A DNA stretch of 64,000 nt, taken from positions 1-64,000 of the forward strand of contig JAYRJL010000009.1 of assembly GCA_041906305.1 (NCBI GenBank), given 5' to 3'. Below the pieces are notes generated by a model, which saw only the letters and a list, made by a program, of their open reading frames with translations, was not told where the DNA came from and did not search any database. Positions within the stretch are counted from its first letter, which is position 1. Every line of letters starts with the position of its first letter. Both the position numbers and the translations under genes were made by a program. Positions 7,928 to 16,736 of the stretch are shown here, piece after piece. This DNA is from SHVZ01 sp041906305 (GTDB lineage Bacteria > Pseudomonadota > Alphaproteobacteria > SHVZ01).

Positions 7928-8434
7928 ATGACCGCCGCCGTCGCGCTGCCCGAAGACCGGCATGCCGCGTACCCTGACTCTCTGATCAAGGGCATTCTTC
8001 GGAACGTCAAGACCATCGCCATGGTCGGCGCGTCCACCAACTGGAACCGGCCGAGCTACTTCGCGATGAAGTATCTCCAGGACAAGGGCTACCGGGTGAT
8101 CCCGGTCAACGCCACCGCTGTCGGCCAGACCGTGCTCGGCGAGAAGATCTACGGCTCGGTGCGCGACATCAAGGAGAAGGTCGACATGGTCGACGTCTTC
8201 CGCGCCTCCGAGCACGTGCCGCCGATCGCCGACGACGCGATCGCCATCGGCGCCAAGGTCCTGTGGATGCAGCTCGGCGTCCGCAACGACGAAGCCGCCG
8301 AGAAGGCCGAGAAGGCCGGCCTCACCGTCGTCATGAACCGCTGCCCGAAGATCGAATACGGCCGGCTCTCGGGCGAGCTCGGCTGGCACGGCTTCAACTC
8401 GGGCGTCATCTCCTCCAAGCGCCGGAAGATCTGA
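7928..8434 (+). CDS. CoA-binding domain protein (YccU-like)
   Basis: A 168-residue single-domain Rossmann protein of the CoA_binding_2 family. The N-terminal segment KTIAMVGASTNWNRPSY is the phosphate-binding loop, followed by GYRVIPVNA and VLWMQLGVRNDEAAEKAEKAG and a conserved NRCPKIEYGRL near the end. Its physiological role is unknown. It lies between the crotonase and metY genes on the same strand with short spacers, so all three probably share one transcript. Confidence 0.85.
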   Translation: MTAAVALPEDRHAAYPDSLIKGILRNVKTIAMVGASTNWNRPSYFAMKYLQDKGYRVIPVNATAVGQTVLGEKIYGSVRDIKEKVDMVDVFRASEHVPPIADDAIAIGAKVLWMQLGVRNDEAAEKAEKAGLTVVMNRCPKIEYGRLSGELGWHGFNSGVISSKRRKI

Positions 8435-8439
8435 CTCAC

Positions 8440-9741
8440 ATGACCAGGAACAGCCGCTACGGCTTCGAGACGCTGTCGATCCATGCGGGCGCCGGACCGG
8501 ATCCGGCGACGGGGGCTCGTTCGACCCCGATCTACCAGACGACCGCCTTCGTCTTCGACGATGCCGACCACGCGGCGTCGCTCTTCAACCTGCAGACCTT
8601 CGGCTACATCTACGGGCGGCTCACCAATCCCACGACCGCCGTGCTCGAGGAGCGCATCGCCTCGCTCGAGGGCGGTCGCGGCGCCACCTGCACCGCCTCC
8701 GGACACTCGGCGCAGCTCCTCGCGCTCTTCCCGCTTCTCGCCCCCGGCGACGAGTTCGTCTCGTCGCGCCGGCTCTATGGCGGCTCGATCACCCAGTTCA
8801 CCCGGACCTTCCAGAAATTCGGTTGGAAGGGCGTTCTGGTCGACACCGACGACATCGAGAACGTGAAGAAGGCGATCAACCCGAAGACCAAGGCGATCTT
8901 CTGCGAGAGCCTCGCCAACCCAGGCGGCGTCATCAGCGACATCGAGGCGCTGGCCAAGGTGGCGCACGACAACGGCCTGCCCCTGATCGTCGACAATACG
9001 ATGGCGACGCCCTATCTCTGCCGGCCGATCGAATGGGGCGCCGATCTGGTGATCCACTCGACCACCAAGTTCCTCTCCGGCCACGGCAATGCCATGGGCG
9101 GCGCGGTCGTCGACTCAGGCACCTTCGACTGGAGCCAGGGCGATCGCTTCCCCTCGCTCTGCAAGCCGGAGCCGGCTTACCACGGCCTCACCTTCACCGA
9201 GACCTTCGGCGACCTCGCCTACACGATCTACGGTCACGCCGTGGGCCTCCGCGATCTCGGACCGACGATGGCGCCGATGAACGCCTATCTGACGATCATG
9301 GGCTGCGAGACGCTGGCGCTCCGCATGCAGCGTCACATCGAGAACGCCCAGGCGGTCGCCGAGCATCTGGAGAAGCACCCGCAGGTGGCGTGGGTCTCCT
9401 ACGCAGGGCTCAAGGGCAACAAGTACAACGCGCTCGCGAAGAAGTACCTGCCCAAGGGCGCAGGCTCGGTCTTCACCATCGGCGTCAAGGGCGGCTACGA
9501 CGCGGGCGTGAAGATCGTCGAGACGGTCGACCTGTTCTCGCACCTCGCCAACATCGGCGATACGCGCTCGCTGATCATCCATCCGGCCTCGACCACGCAC
9601 CGTCAGCTGAACCCCGAGCAGCAGGTCGCGGCCGGCGCGGGTCCCGAGGTGCTGCGCCTCTCGATCGGGCTCGAGAGCATCGACGACATCATCCGCGACC
9701 TCGACCAGGCGCTCGGCCAGGCCGCCCGCCTCGCCGCTTAG
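8440..9741 (+). CDS. metY: O-acetylhomoserine sulfhydrylase
   Basis: PLP enzyme of the Cys/Met metabolism family. It makes homocysteine (or methionine) from O-acetyl-L-homoserine and sulfide or methanethiol in the cytoplasm. The product is 433 residues. The PLP lysine is Lys210 in HSTTKFLSGHGNAMGG. YGRLTNPT holds the phosphate-contacting Tyr/Arg, and LFSHLANIGDTRSLIIHPAS is the MetY-type substrate-binding signature. The ATG at 8440 starts 5 bp after the CoA-binding-protein gene. Confidence 0.93.
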   Translation: MTRNSRYGFETLSIHAGAGPDPATGARSTPIYQTTAFVFDDADHAASLFNLQTFGYIYGRLTNPTTAVLEERIASLEGGRGATCTASGHSAQLLALFPLLAPGDEFVSSRRLYGGSITQFTRTFQKFGWKGVLVDTDDIENVKKAINPKTKAIFCESLANPGGVISDIEALAKVAHDNGLPLIVDNTMATPYLCRPIEWGADLVIHSTTKFLSGHGNAMGGAVVDSGTFDWSQGDRFPSLCKPEPAYHGLTFTETFGDLAYTIYGHAVGLRDLGPTMAPMNAYLTIMGCETLALRMQRHIENAQAVAEHLEKHPQVAWVSYAGLKGNKYNALAKKYLPKGAGSVFTIGVKGGYDAGVKIVETVDLFSHLANIGDTRSLIIHPASTTHRQLNPEQQVAAGAGPEVLRLSIGLESIDDIIRDLDQALGQAARLAA

Positions 9742-9745
9742 GACC

Positions 9746-10315
9746 ATGGCCGCGCCGAAGCTCCGCCTGCCGGTGGAGACGGCGCGGCTCATGATCCGCG
9801 AGCTCACCGAGAACGATCTCGACGCGCTGCACGAGTGGCGGCGCCACCCCGCCTATCGCCGCCACCTGCCGATGCCCCGACAGACCCGCGCCGCGGTCGA
9901 GGAAGAGCTGCACGCGGTTCTTCGCGACCAGATCGACCAACGGCGGCAGCGCTGGCTCCTCGGCGTCGTCGAACTCAAAAGCGGCCGCCTGATGGGCGAG
10001 GCGATCCTCAAGCTGACGCCGGCGCTCCGCCACCGCCAGGGGGAGATCGGATGGGCCGTCGCCGAGGACCTGAAAGGCAACGGCTACGCGACCGAGATCG
10101 GCCGCGCGCTGATCGACACCGCCTTCGGTCGCCTCAGGCTCCATCGCGTCTTCGCGATGTGCAGCACCGAGAACCTCGCCTCACGGCGGGTGATGGAGAA
10201 GCTGGGGATGCGCGAAGAGGGCACCTTGCGCGAGCACTTCCGCGCGCGCGAGCGCTGGTGGTCCTCCCACCTCTGCGCCGTCCTCGAAGGCGAGTACCGG
10301 AAGAAGCGCCGCTAG
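9746..10315 (+). CDS. GNAT N-acetyltransferase (RimJ/RimL type)
   Basis: A 189-residue GNAT-fold acetyltransferase. Segments typical of the RimJ/RimL group are LPVETARLMIRELTENDLDAL at the N terminus, GEIGWAVAEDLKGNGYATE (acetyl-CoA loop region), and FAMCSTENLASRRVMEKLGM near the C terminus. The acceptor is unknown; candidates are protein N termini or small amines. It starts 4 bp after metY and is convergent with fliE, 16 bp away. Confidence 0.88.
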   Translation: MAAPKLRLPVETARLMIRELTENDLDALHEWRRHPAYRRHLPMPRQTRAAVEEELHAVLRDQIDQRRQRWLLGVVELKSGRLMGEAILKLTPALRHRQGEIGWAVAEDLKGNGYATEIGRALIDTAFGRLRLHRVFAMCSTENLASRRVMEKLGMREEGTLREHFRARERWWSSHLCAVLEGEYRKKRR

Positions 10316-10331
10316 ACGGGCCGCGACGCCG

Positions 10332-10652
10332 TCAGATCGGCATCCGCATCAGTTCCTGGTAGGCGTTGACCATCTTGTCGCGGACGGCGACGACGGTCTG
10401 CAGCGTCACCTCGGCATTGCCGACGGCCTGCACCACGTCCATCAGATCGGCCTGGCCGGCGACGCCGGCGATGCCGAGCGATTCCGCCTTCTGGCCGGTC
10501 TTGATCGCGTCGGTGGCCGCGTCCTTCACCAGCGAGAGGAAGTCCTTGCCGCCGGCGACGGGGCCGGCCGAGGCGACCGAGGTCGGCGCCATCGTCTGCG
10601 CGGCGCCCTTGAGCGCCTGGAGCGGGTTGAAGCCCTTGAGGTCGATCGCCAT
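10332..10652 (-). CDS. fliE: Flagellar hook-basal body complex protein FliE
   Basis: A 106-residue adaptor that joins the MS ring to the proximal rod. Family features are the conserved C-terminal half, with FLSLVKDAATDAIKTGQKAE, then VVQAVGNAEVTLQTVVAVRDK and the end NAYQELMRMPI. It is the third gene of a flgB-flgC-fliE operon read leftward, which is a standard bacterial rod operon. A sigma-54-type promoter lies before flgB. Confidence 0.96.
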   Translation of the reverse strand: MAIDLKGFNPLQALKGAAQTMAPTSVASAGPVAGGKDFLSLVKDAATDAIKTGQKAESLGIAGVAGQADLMDVVQAVGNAEVTLQTVVAVRDKMVNAYQELMRMPI

Positions 10653-10672
10653 GGTCCAACTCTCCTCTTCGC

Positions 10673-11089
10673 CTAGCCGCGCAGCAGATCGATCGTGCGC
10701 TGGATCAGGCTGCGGCTGCCCTCGATCATGGTCACGTTCGCTTCGTAGCTGCGCTGCGCCTCGCGCATGTCCATGACCTCGATCAGCGAGTTCACGTTCG
10801 GCATCTTAACATAACCGTCCGGATCCGCCTTGGGATGCGTCGGATTGTACTCGATGCGGAAGTCCGACTGGTCGTAGGTGAGCGGATTGACCTTCACCAG
10901 GTTGGCATCGGCCGCACGGTCGAGCGCGTTTTTGAAGGTGATGACTTTGCGGCGGTACGGATCGAAACCGTCGGCGCCGATCACGGTATCGGCGTTGGCG
11001 AGATTCTCCGACACGATCTTGAGGCGGGTGCCCTGGGCCTTCATGCCCGAGGCGGCAACCGACATCGACTTCTGCAGGTCCATGTTCAT
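10673..11089 (-). CDS. flgC: Flagellar basal-body rod protein FlgC
   Basis: A 138-residue proximal rod protein. The N-terminal flg_bb_rod motif is SGMKAQGTRLKIVSENLANA, and the C-terminal FlgC signature is MREAQRSYEANVTMIEGSRS, a helix that packs in the rod core. It lies between flgB (26 bp) and fliE (20 bp). Confidence 0.97.
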   Translation of the reverse strand: MNMDLQKSMSVAASGMKAQGTRLKIVSENLANADTVIGADGFDPYRRKVITFKNALDRAADANLVKVNPLTYDQSDFRIEYNPTHPKADPDGYVKMPNVNSLIEVMDMREAQRSYEANVTMIEGSRSLIQRTIDLLRG

Positions 11090-11115
11090 GGGTCTAGCTC
11101 CCGTCGCTCAGTCGC

Positions 11116-11523
11116 CTACTGGGTCCGCCCGATGGCGGTCCGCAGCATCGACATGTTCTTCTGGTAGAGGTTAGCGGCCAGCTGGTAGTTCGACTGAACC
11201 TCGGCCACCTTCAGCATCTGCTCCTCGAGCACCACCGCGTTGCCGTTGGGGGAGGTTTCGTAGCTCTTGCCGAAAGCCGCCTTCTCGGGCGCGAACATCG
11301 GCGCCTGGTTGGTGCCCGCGAGATGGATCTTGTTGGTTACCGCCATCTTGATGCGCTGGTCGCCGCGCAAGGTGGCCTGGAAGTCCATCGGCTTGAGGTC
11401 GCTCGGGCGGTAGTGGGGCGTGTCGGCGTTGGCGATGTTCTCCGACAGGACCTTCTGGCGTTCGCCGAGGTAGCCCATGCGGGCACCCACGATCTTGAAG
11501 AGAGAGAGTTTGCCGAGATCCAT
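11116..11523 (-). CDS. flgB: Flagellar basal-body rod protein FlgB
   Basis: A 135-residue proximal rod protein. The N-terminal motif is YLGERQKVLSENIANADTPH, and the C-terminal helix is VQSNYQLAANLYQKNMSMLR. I start it at the ATG at 11523, with AGGAGG 10 nt upstream. The longer open frame (to 11727) overlaps the divergent gene and lies beyond the sigma-54 element. It is the first gene of flgB-flgC-fliE. Confidence 0.96.
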   Translation of the reverse strand: MDLGKLSLFKIVGARMGYLGERQKVLSENIANADTPHYRPSDLKPMDFQATLRGDQRIKMAVTNKIHLAGTNQAPMFAPEKAAFGKSYETSPNGNAVVLEEQMLKVAEVQSNYQLAANLYQKNMSMLRTAIGRTQ

Positions 11524-11556
11524 GATCCACACGCCTCCTGAACTGCCAGGAGTGAA

Positions 11557-11571
11557 GCAAGCCTCATGCCA
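11557..11571 (-). promoter_or_regulatory. Sigma-54 (-24/-12) promoter for flgB-flgC-fliE
   Basis: On the minus strand TGGCATGAGGCTTGC matches the consensus TGGCACG-N4-TTGC at all but one fixed position, with the exact GG-to-GC spacing. Transcription should start near 11545, leaving a leader of about 22 nt that contains the AGGAGG site of flgB. It is the best of the five sigma-54-like elements in the window. Confidence 0.8.
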
Positions 11572-11615
11572 ACGGCCGGCCTTCGTCCCGCCGGAGACTC
11601 GGCTATAGTGCGCCC

Positions 11616-12026
11616 GTGTCCAGGAGCCTCGTCCCCCTAGATCCCCAAGGCCGCCCCCCGGCGACGTCTCCGCCAGCCGCTCCGGCGGCGCCGGAACGGG
11701 TGGATGAGCTCGATTCAGCGGCCGCACAGCCGCCCTTGCCGGCCCGCAGACGCAGGCAGGCAGCCGTAGCTCTCAAGCACAACCTGGGCCAAGAGGCCGC
11801 CCCCCGGGTCGTGGCCAAGGGCTATGGCGAGGTCGCCGAAAAGATCCTGAAGCTGGCCTTCGACAACGACGTCCGGGTCCGCCACGACCCCGACCTGATC
11901 GAGGTTCTGGCCGCGGTCGAGGTGGATTGCGAGATCCCCATCGAAGCTTTTGCCGCCGTTGCGGAAATTCTTTCCTACGTCTACCAGGCCAATGGACAGA
12001 TGCGGCCCGTGGATAAGCCCTCGTGA
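11616..12026 (+). CDS. Stand-alone FlhB/EscU C-terminal-domain-like protein
   Basis: A 136-residue protein from a GTG. After a disordered Pro/Ala-rich start of about 45 residues, the segment AVALKHNLGQEAAPRVVAKG matches the part of the FlhB cytoplasmic domain just after the autocleavage site, and the rest follows the FlhB fold (VRHDPDLIEVLAAVEVDCEI). The NPTH motif and the four membrane helices of full FlhB are missing. Known orphan versions are called FlhB2/FlhX or YlqH. The GTG has no strong ribosome site. TATAGT about 10 nt upstream could be a -10 hexamer giving a near-leaderless message, but this is a guess. It is the first gene of a run leading to fliO and fliP. Confidence 0.75.
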   Translation: MSRSLVPLDPQGRPPATSPPAAPAAPERVDELDSAAAQPPLPARRRRQAAVALKHNLGQEAAPRVVAKGYGEVAEKILKLAFDNDVRVRHDPDLIEVLAAVEVDCEIPIEAFAAVAEILSYVYQANGQMRPVDKPS

Positions 12027-12328
12027 CCCTGCTCGCCGAGGTTGAAGAACGATTGGTGCTGACCCGCAATCGGCTGGTGGCCGCGCTCGATGCCGCCGGC
12101 GAGGGCAAGGCCGTCGACCTTCGCGACCTGACCCAGGTCGTCGACAAGCTTTGCGACGACATCGTCCGATTGCCGCCGGAGGACGGCCGGCCGCTCGCCG
12201 AGGCGCTGGCCCTTCTGATCCGCGGCCTCGACGAGCTCGAGATCCGGCTCAAGCATCTCCAGGCCCGCGATGCCGGCCGCGGCGACACCGGCCGGGCGGC
12301 CCGCGCCTACCGGCCGCCGCAGGGCTGA
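12023..12328 (+). CDS. Hypothetical helical protein in the fliO-fliP operon
   Basis: I do not recognise a family. The 101-residue product is almost all helical by composition, with heptad-like leucines (LLAEVEERLVLTRNRLVAAL; LALLIRGLDELEIRLKHLQA) and a basic C-terminal tail. There is no signal peptide or membrane segment. Its GTG overlaps the stop of the FlhB-like gene as GTGA, and fliO follows after 7 bp, so a flagellar export role (small chaperone or apparatus accessory) is likely from position only. Confidence 0.7.
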   Translation: MTLLAEVEERLVLTRNRLVAALDAAGEGKAVDLRDLTQVVDKLCDDIVRLPPEDGRPLAEALALLIRGLDELEIRLKHLQARDAGRGDTGRAARAYRPPQG

Positions 12329-12335
12329 CGCCAAG

Positions 12336-12641
12336 ATGGATCTCGCCACCTACCTCAAGTTCACGCTCTCGCTGGTGCTCGTCCTCGCCCTGTTCGGCGC
12401 CGGCGTATGGGCCCTGAAGCGCTATCTGCCCGGCCTCAAGGTCGGCGCGCGCGCCGGCCGTCGCCTCTCGGTGGTCGAGGTGCTGATGCTGGACACGCGG
12501 CGCCGGCTCGTTCTGGTCCGCCGCGACGGCGTCGAACACCTGATCCTTCTCGGCGCCACGACCGAAACCGTGATTGAACGCGGCAGCCCGATCGGTCAAA
12601 GCTTCGCCGAGCATCTTTCCCCGCCGACGGAGTCCCCGTGA
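12336..12641 (+). CDS. fliO: Flagellar biosynthetic protein FliO
   Basis: A 101-residue FliO. It has one N-terminal membrane helix (FTLSLVLVLALFGAGVWALK) followed by a small soluble domain with the family pattern LSVVEVLMLDTRRRLVLVRR, GVEHLILLG and a final hydrophilic tail. FliO helps the FliP ring assemble. The next gene, fliP, overlaps it by 4 bp. I start at the ATG at 12336; an upstream in-frame start would extend back into the preceding gene. Confidence 0.9.
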   Translation: MDLATYLKFTLSLVLVLALFGAGVWALKRYLPGLKVGARAGRRLSVVEVLMLDTRRRLVLVRRDGVEHLILLGATTETVIERGSPIGQSFAEHLSPPTESP

Positions 12642-13387
12642 AGACGAGCCGGCGTTTCCTGATCGCCGCCGCGATGGCGGCAGGCGCCGTCGGCCTTGGC
12701 GGCGCCGCCCTCGCCCAGAGCATGACGCTCGACCTCGGCGGACCTTCCGCCGGATCGTCGACGGCGCGCATCGTCCAGTTCCTGGCACTGATGACGATCC
12801 TGACGCTGGCGCCCAGCATCATGATCATGGTGACCTCGTTCACCCGCATCGTCATCGTGCTCAGCCTGCTCAGGACCGCTCTCGGCACGCAGCAGTCGCC
12901 GCCGAACGTGGTGATGATGAGCCTCGCCCTCTTCCTCACCGGCTTCGTGATGGCGCCGACCTTCACCGACGCCTACAACAACGGCATCTCGCCGCTGATC
13001 GAGGAACAGATCACGGAGATGGAGGCCTTCGAGGCCGCAAGCCGGCCGTTCCACAGCTTCATGATGAGCCATGTCCGCCAGGTCGACCTCGACCTGTTCA
13101 TGGGCATGGCGAAGGCGACGCCCGAGCAGGTCGGCGCCAACACGCCGTTCCACGTCCTGATCCCCGCCTTCATGATCTCGGAGCTGCGCCGCGCCTTCGA
13201 GATCGGCTTCCTGCTCTACCTGCCGTTCCTCGTCATCGACATGGTCATCGCCTCGGTGCTGATGTCGATGGGCATGATGATGCTGCCGCCGGCGCTGATC
13301 TCGCTGCCGTTCAAGCTGATCTTCTTCGTGCTGGTCGACGGCTGGTACCTGGTGGCCGGGAGCCTGGTCCGAAGCTTCGGGACCTAG
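12638..13387 (+). CDS. fliP: Flagellar type III export channel protein FliP
   Basis: A 249-residue FliP, starting at a GTG that overlaps fliO. It has a cleavable-type signal peptide, then four membrane helices. Diagnostic segments are MVTSFTRIVIVLSLLRTALG, QQSPPNVVMMSLALFLTGFV, LIPAFMISELRRAFEIGFL and MVIASVLMSMGMMMLPP. FliP pentamers with FliQ and FliR form the export gate. fliQ and fliR do not follow; the next gene is convergent. Confidence 0.97.
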   Translation: MKTSRRFLIAAAMAAGAVGLGGAALAQSMTLDLGGPSAGSSTARIVQFLALMTILTLAPSIMIMVTSFTRIVIVLSLLRTALGTQQSPPNVVMMSLALFLTGFVMAPTFTDAYNNGISPLIEEQITEMEAFEAASRPFHSFMMSHVRQVDLDLFMGMAKATPEQVGANTPFHVLIPAFMISELRRAFEIGFLLYLPFLVIDMVIASVLMSMGMMMLPPALISLPFKLIFFVLVDGWYLVAGSLVRSFGT

Positions 13388-13427
13388 CGGTCGCGCCGAC
13401 GCCGCCCCGGTCGTGCAACCGCGCGAC

Positions 13428-16400
13428 CTAGTTGATCGCGCTCAGCAGCGTCGTCTTCAGCTTGTCGCGATAGCTCGTCATGAACGCCTGGAAGCGGTCG
13501 ATCTCCTGGAAGCGGGCCGACAGCTTCGAGTAGTCGTTGAGCGCCCCTTCCGAAGGATTGGTGATCAGGCGGAAGGCCTCGCGGAACTGGGTGCGGTCCA
13601 TCGACGGGGCGAAGCGCTGGCGGACTTGCCCGAGCTGCGTCGCATCGCCTGCGAGCGCGAGCGAGACCGCCCAGTTGAGAACGAGCTGGCCGCGCCTCTC
13701 GTCGACGGTGCCGGCATCGCCGTCGCCGACCAGGCGGCCGAAGACCTCGGAGGCCTCCTTCCACTTCGCCGTCTTCCAGGTGATCTCGGCGCGGAGCAGG
13801 TCGGCATCACGGCTCATGTCGGAAGCGATCAGGCGGAGCGCCTCATCGGGCCGTTCGAGCTCGAACAGCGCCCGTGACCTGAGGCGCGCACGCTCCGCCG
13901 CGACGTCGCCAGGAAGCGACTGCACGGCGGAGTCGTCGAGCGCCTTGATCGCGGCATCGGGCTTGCGGTCGAGGAGTCGGATCAGCGCGAGCCTGGCGCC
14001 GACACGCGCCTTGTCGGTGCCCTCGAGGCGCGACTTGACCTGGCGGTCGAGCAGATTTGCGGCGCGCTCCAGCAGCTCAACCGCCACCAGGCGGTCCGCG
14101 AGGCGATTGATGATCTCGTTGCCCTCGGCACCGGGCGGCGTCAGCTCGCGAAAATCCTCGTAGAGCGCGAGGGCGGCGAGCGGCGGCAACGCATTGGCGC
14201 CGCCCTGCAGATAGAGGTTCGAGAAGGCCTGCGTCATGATCCGCGTGATGTCGCGGGTCGCAGCCGTGTCCGGGAAGGCCGACGCCGTCTGCTTCAGGAC
14301 CGTGAGGCCGTTCCTTATGTCGCCTTCCTCGATGTAGAGCTGGCCGAGCCGAGTCAGCATATCGAGCTCGATGCGGTCGCCGCGCCAGACGAAGCGGAGC
14401 GACTCGAGCTTCTGGATCGCTTCCGCGCGCGTCGTCACCTTGCGTGCCAGCGCGTCGTCGAGAAGGGCCAGCTCCGAGCGGATGCGGGCCCAGCGATCCT
14501 CGCCCTTGGTCAGGCGTGTCCAGAGCTCGACCGCCGACTCCGAGTCGCCGGCGGCGGCGAAGATGCGGCCGCGATAGTAGTCGACGCGGGCCTGCTCCGC
14601 CGGTCCCGGGCGGGTGTCGTTGACCGCGTCGAGATAGGCGCCTGCGGACCGGAAGTCGCGGTTGCGCAACGCCGCCTCGGCACCGAGCAGCGCGATGTCG
14701 GCGACGAAGTTCGGCGGATAGCCCGGCGGGATCGTGCCGGCCCGCGAGAAGCTCTGGATCGCCGCCCGGTAGTCGCCGAGCGCGGCGTAGGTGGCGCCGC
14801 GCCAGAGCTCGATCTCCGACTTGCCGTTCAGCGAGTTGTCGAACAGCGCCAGGCCCGCCTCGTCGTACCGGGTCAATGCGAACTTGGTGGCGCCGCGCAG
14901 CGCCAGCACGTCCGGACGCCCGGCGAGATCCGGATCCTCGACCTCGATCGTCCGGAGCAGCCCCATCGCCTCGGCCGCGAGACCATGGGCGAAGTAGAAG
15001 CCCGCGAGGTCGAGCCTGGGCTGGCTGCGCGTCACGCGCGTCGCCTCGGCGACGCGGCGCTGCAGCAGCTGCTTCTGGTTCTGGAAGTCGCTCACGTTGC
15101 CGCGGCGCCATCCGACCATGTCGAAGACGCGCCCGGGCGGAAGCGCGCCGAAGGCGTTCGGCGAACTCTCGGCGGCAATCTGCGCGAGGACGTCCGGATT
15201 GGTGAAGTTGAGCCCGTCCGGGCTGACGAACGTGACGCCGTCGGGAATCGAGCGGATCTGCAGCTCGTCGGTGATCACCTTGGCGACGACGCCTTGCGCG
15301 CTCGCCAGCAGGTTGAAGTCCGCATACTGCCGCTCGCCGTCGATGCCGCGACCGAGCTGCGCGATCGGGATCACCGTCAGCTCGTCTCCGACTTCGGGAT
15401 CGCGAACGCGGACCGGGTCGGCCGGGTCCGGGATCGCCACGAACATGCGGAGCCCCTGCTGGCCGGTCTTCTGGACTTCCGGCTGGAGTCCGATATCGGG
15501 CCGAAGCTCGGCGGCGCGGAGCTCGAGCACCCAGGCTAGGCCGTCGCGCTCGACATGCGGATTGACGCCGGGAAGCACTGCCATGCGGATCACGGTTCCG
15601 GCGGATGACGGCAATTGCTCGAAGCCCGCGACGACCTGCGCGTTGGCGGCCTGGACCGCCGAGAAGTCCGCCTTGCCCGGCTGGTCGAACACCACCCACA
15701 GATATCCGGCCCGCCTGAAGACGGCGGCGCCGGCGGCGGCCGGCCACTCGAAGCGGATCGCCGCCGCGTCGCCGCGCGCCTCGTGCTTCACCAGGACGGG
15801 CGTGCCCGCGACAGCCTGCGGGGTAACCCCGGTCGTCGGGGCCGCGACGGGCGAACCGTCGGCCGAGGGCTTCGGCGACTCCGCCGCCGGTGCCGCCGGC
15901 GCAGCAGGGGGCAACGCCGGCGGCGCATTCGCTGCCGGCTGAGGCGCCGGAGCCGATGCGGTCGCGGGCGCGGGTACCGATGCCGGTGCCGGAACGGCCG
16001 GACGCGCTGCCGGAGCCGCGGGCGGCGGGGTCGGCTGGGCTGCGGGCGGCTGGGCCGCCTGGGGAGGCGGCGCAGCAGGAGGCGGCGCGGCCGCAGGAGC
16101 CGCGGGAGGCGTTGTCGGAGCGCGCGCGGCAGTCGCGGGAGCCGGCGGAGCGGGAGTCTGAGCTGGCGGTGCCGGGGTAGCTGCGGGCGGTGCCGAAGCG
16201 GTTTGTGCCGGAGGCGTACGCGCGGCCGGCGCCGCAGCCGGCGGCGGTGCCGGTTGGGCCGGCTGTGCCTGAGGGGACGGCGCCTGAGCGGGCGGAGTCC
16301 GCTGTGCCGGCGGCGCCGCTGCAGGCGGCGGCGGGGCTGCTGCGGGCGGCGGGGCTGCCGCCTGGCGCTGCGCAGGCTCCGGTGGCGCGGACGGATCGGC

Positions 16401-16736
16401 CAGCTCGAAAACGATCGAGCGATCCTTGACCTCGGTCTTGAGCTGGACCGACTTCTCGAGCTCGACCACGACCGTGCGGCCATCGGAGGCGACGCGTGCC
16501 GCTTTGACGACTCCGGGAAGCTTCGCGACGAGCCCCGACAGATCTCCCTCGAACGGACGCGCGAAGGTAATGATCAGCCGGCGGTCGATGCGCTGCGCGG
16601 TGTAGCGGACCGGTGTCGGCCACTCGAAAGCGACGCGCGCCGAGCTGCCGACCATCTCGCCGCTGACCGCGACCTGGTCGGCCCTCGCCTGCGATGCGGC
16701 GAGCAGCACCATCGCGGCAATGATCGCGGCCTTCAC
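13428..16736 (-). CDS. Large exported Pro/Ala-rich tetratricopeptide-repeat protein
   Basis: A 1102-residue protein with a signal peptide (AAIIAAMVLLAASQARA). Residues 22-120 form a small beta domain (VRYTAQRIDRRLIITFARPF). A Pro/Ala-rich linker of roughly 160 residues follows. A second, similar beta domain (AAIRFEWPAAAGAAVFRRAG, YLWVVFDQPGKADF) is next, and then helical repeats of TPR type fill the rest. The two beta domains look like copies of an AMIN-like unit. Its GTG overlaps the upstream MotB-like gene as GTGA, so it is made together with motility proteins and probably acts in the periplasm on the motor or wall. The exact function is not known to me. Confidence 0.8.
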   Translation of the reverse strand: MKAAIIAAMVLLAASQARADQVAVSGEMVGSSARVAFEWPTPVRYTAQRIDRRLIITFARPFEGDLSGLVAKLPGVVKAARVASDGRTVVVELEKSVQLKTEVKDRSIVFELADPSAPPEPAQRQAAAPPPAAAPPPPAAAPPAQRTPPAQAPSPQAQPAQPAPPPAAAPAARTPPAQTASAPPAATPAPPAQTPAPPAPATAARAPTTPPAAPAAAPPPAAPPPQAAQPPAAQPTPPPAAPAARPAVPAPASVPAPATASAPAPQPAANAPPALPPAAPAAPAAESPKPSADGSPVAAPTTGVTPQAVAGTPVLVKHEARGDAAAIRFEWPAAAGAAVFRRAGYLWVVFDQPGKADFSAVQAANAQVVAGFEQLPSSAGTVIRMAVLPGVNPHVERDGLAWVLELRAAELRPDIGLQPEVQKTGQQGLRMFVAIPDPADPVRVRDPEVGDELTVIPIAQLGRGIDGERQYADFNLLASAQGVVAKVITDELQIRSIPDGVTFVSPDGLNFTNPDVLAQIAAESSPNAFGALPPGRVFDMVGWRRGNVSDFQNQKQLLQRRVAEATRVTRSQPRLDLAGFYFAHGLAAEAMGLLRTIEVEDPDLAGRPDVLALRGATKFALTRYDEAGLALFDNSLNGKSEIELWRGATYAALGDYRAAIQSFSRAGTIPPGYPPNFVADIALLGAEAALRNRDFRSAGAYLDAVNDTRPGPAEQARVDYYRGRIFAAAGDSESAVELWTRLTKGEDRWARIRSELALLDDALARKVTTRAEAIQKLESLRFVWRGDRIELDMLTRLGQLYIEEGDIRNGLTVLKQTASAFPDTAATRDITRIMTQAFSNLYLQGGANALPPLAALALYEDFRELTPPGAEGNEIINRLADRLVAVELLERAANLLDRQVKSRLEGTDKARVGARLALIRLLDRKPDAAIKALDDSAVQSLPGDVAAERARLRSRALFELERPDEALRLIASDMSRDADLLRAEITWKTAKWKEASEVFGRLVGDGDAGTVDERRGQLVLNWAVSLALAGDATQLGQVRQRFAPSMDRTQFREAFRLITNPSEGALNDYSKLSARFQEIDRFQAFMTSYRDKLKTTLLSAIN

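Noticed and set aside
13389..13428. GGTCGCGC/GCGCGACC inverted repeat between fliP and the TPR gene as a bidirectional terminator
   Set aside because: The loop is 24 bases, there are no T runs on either side, and it reaches the last base of the TPR gene's stop codon.
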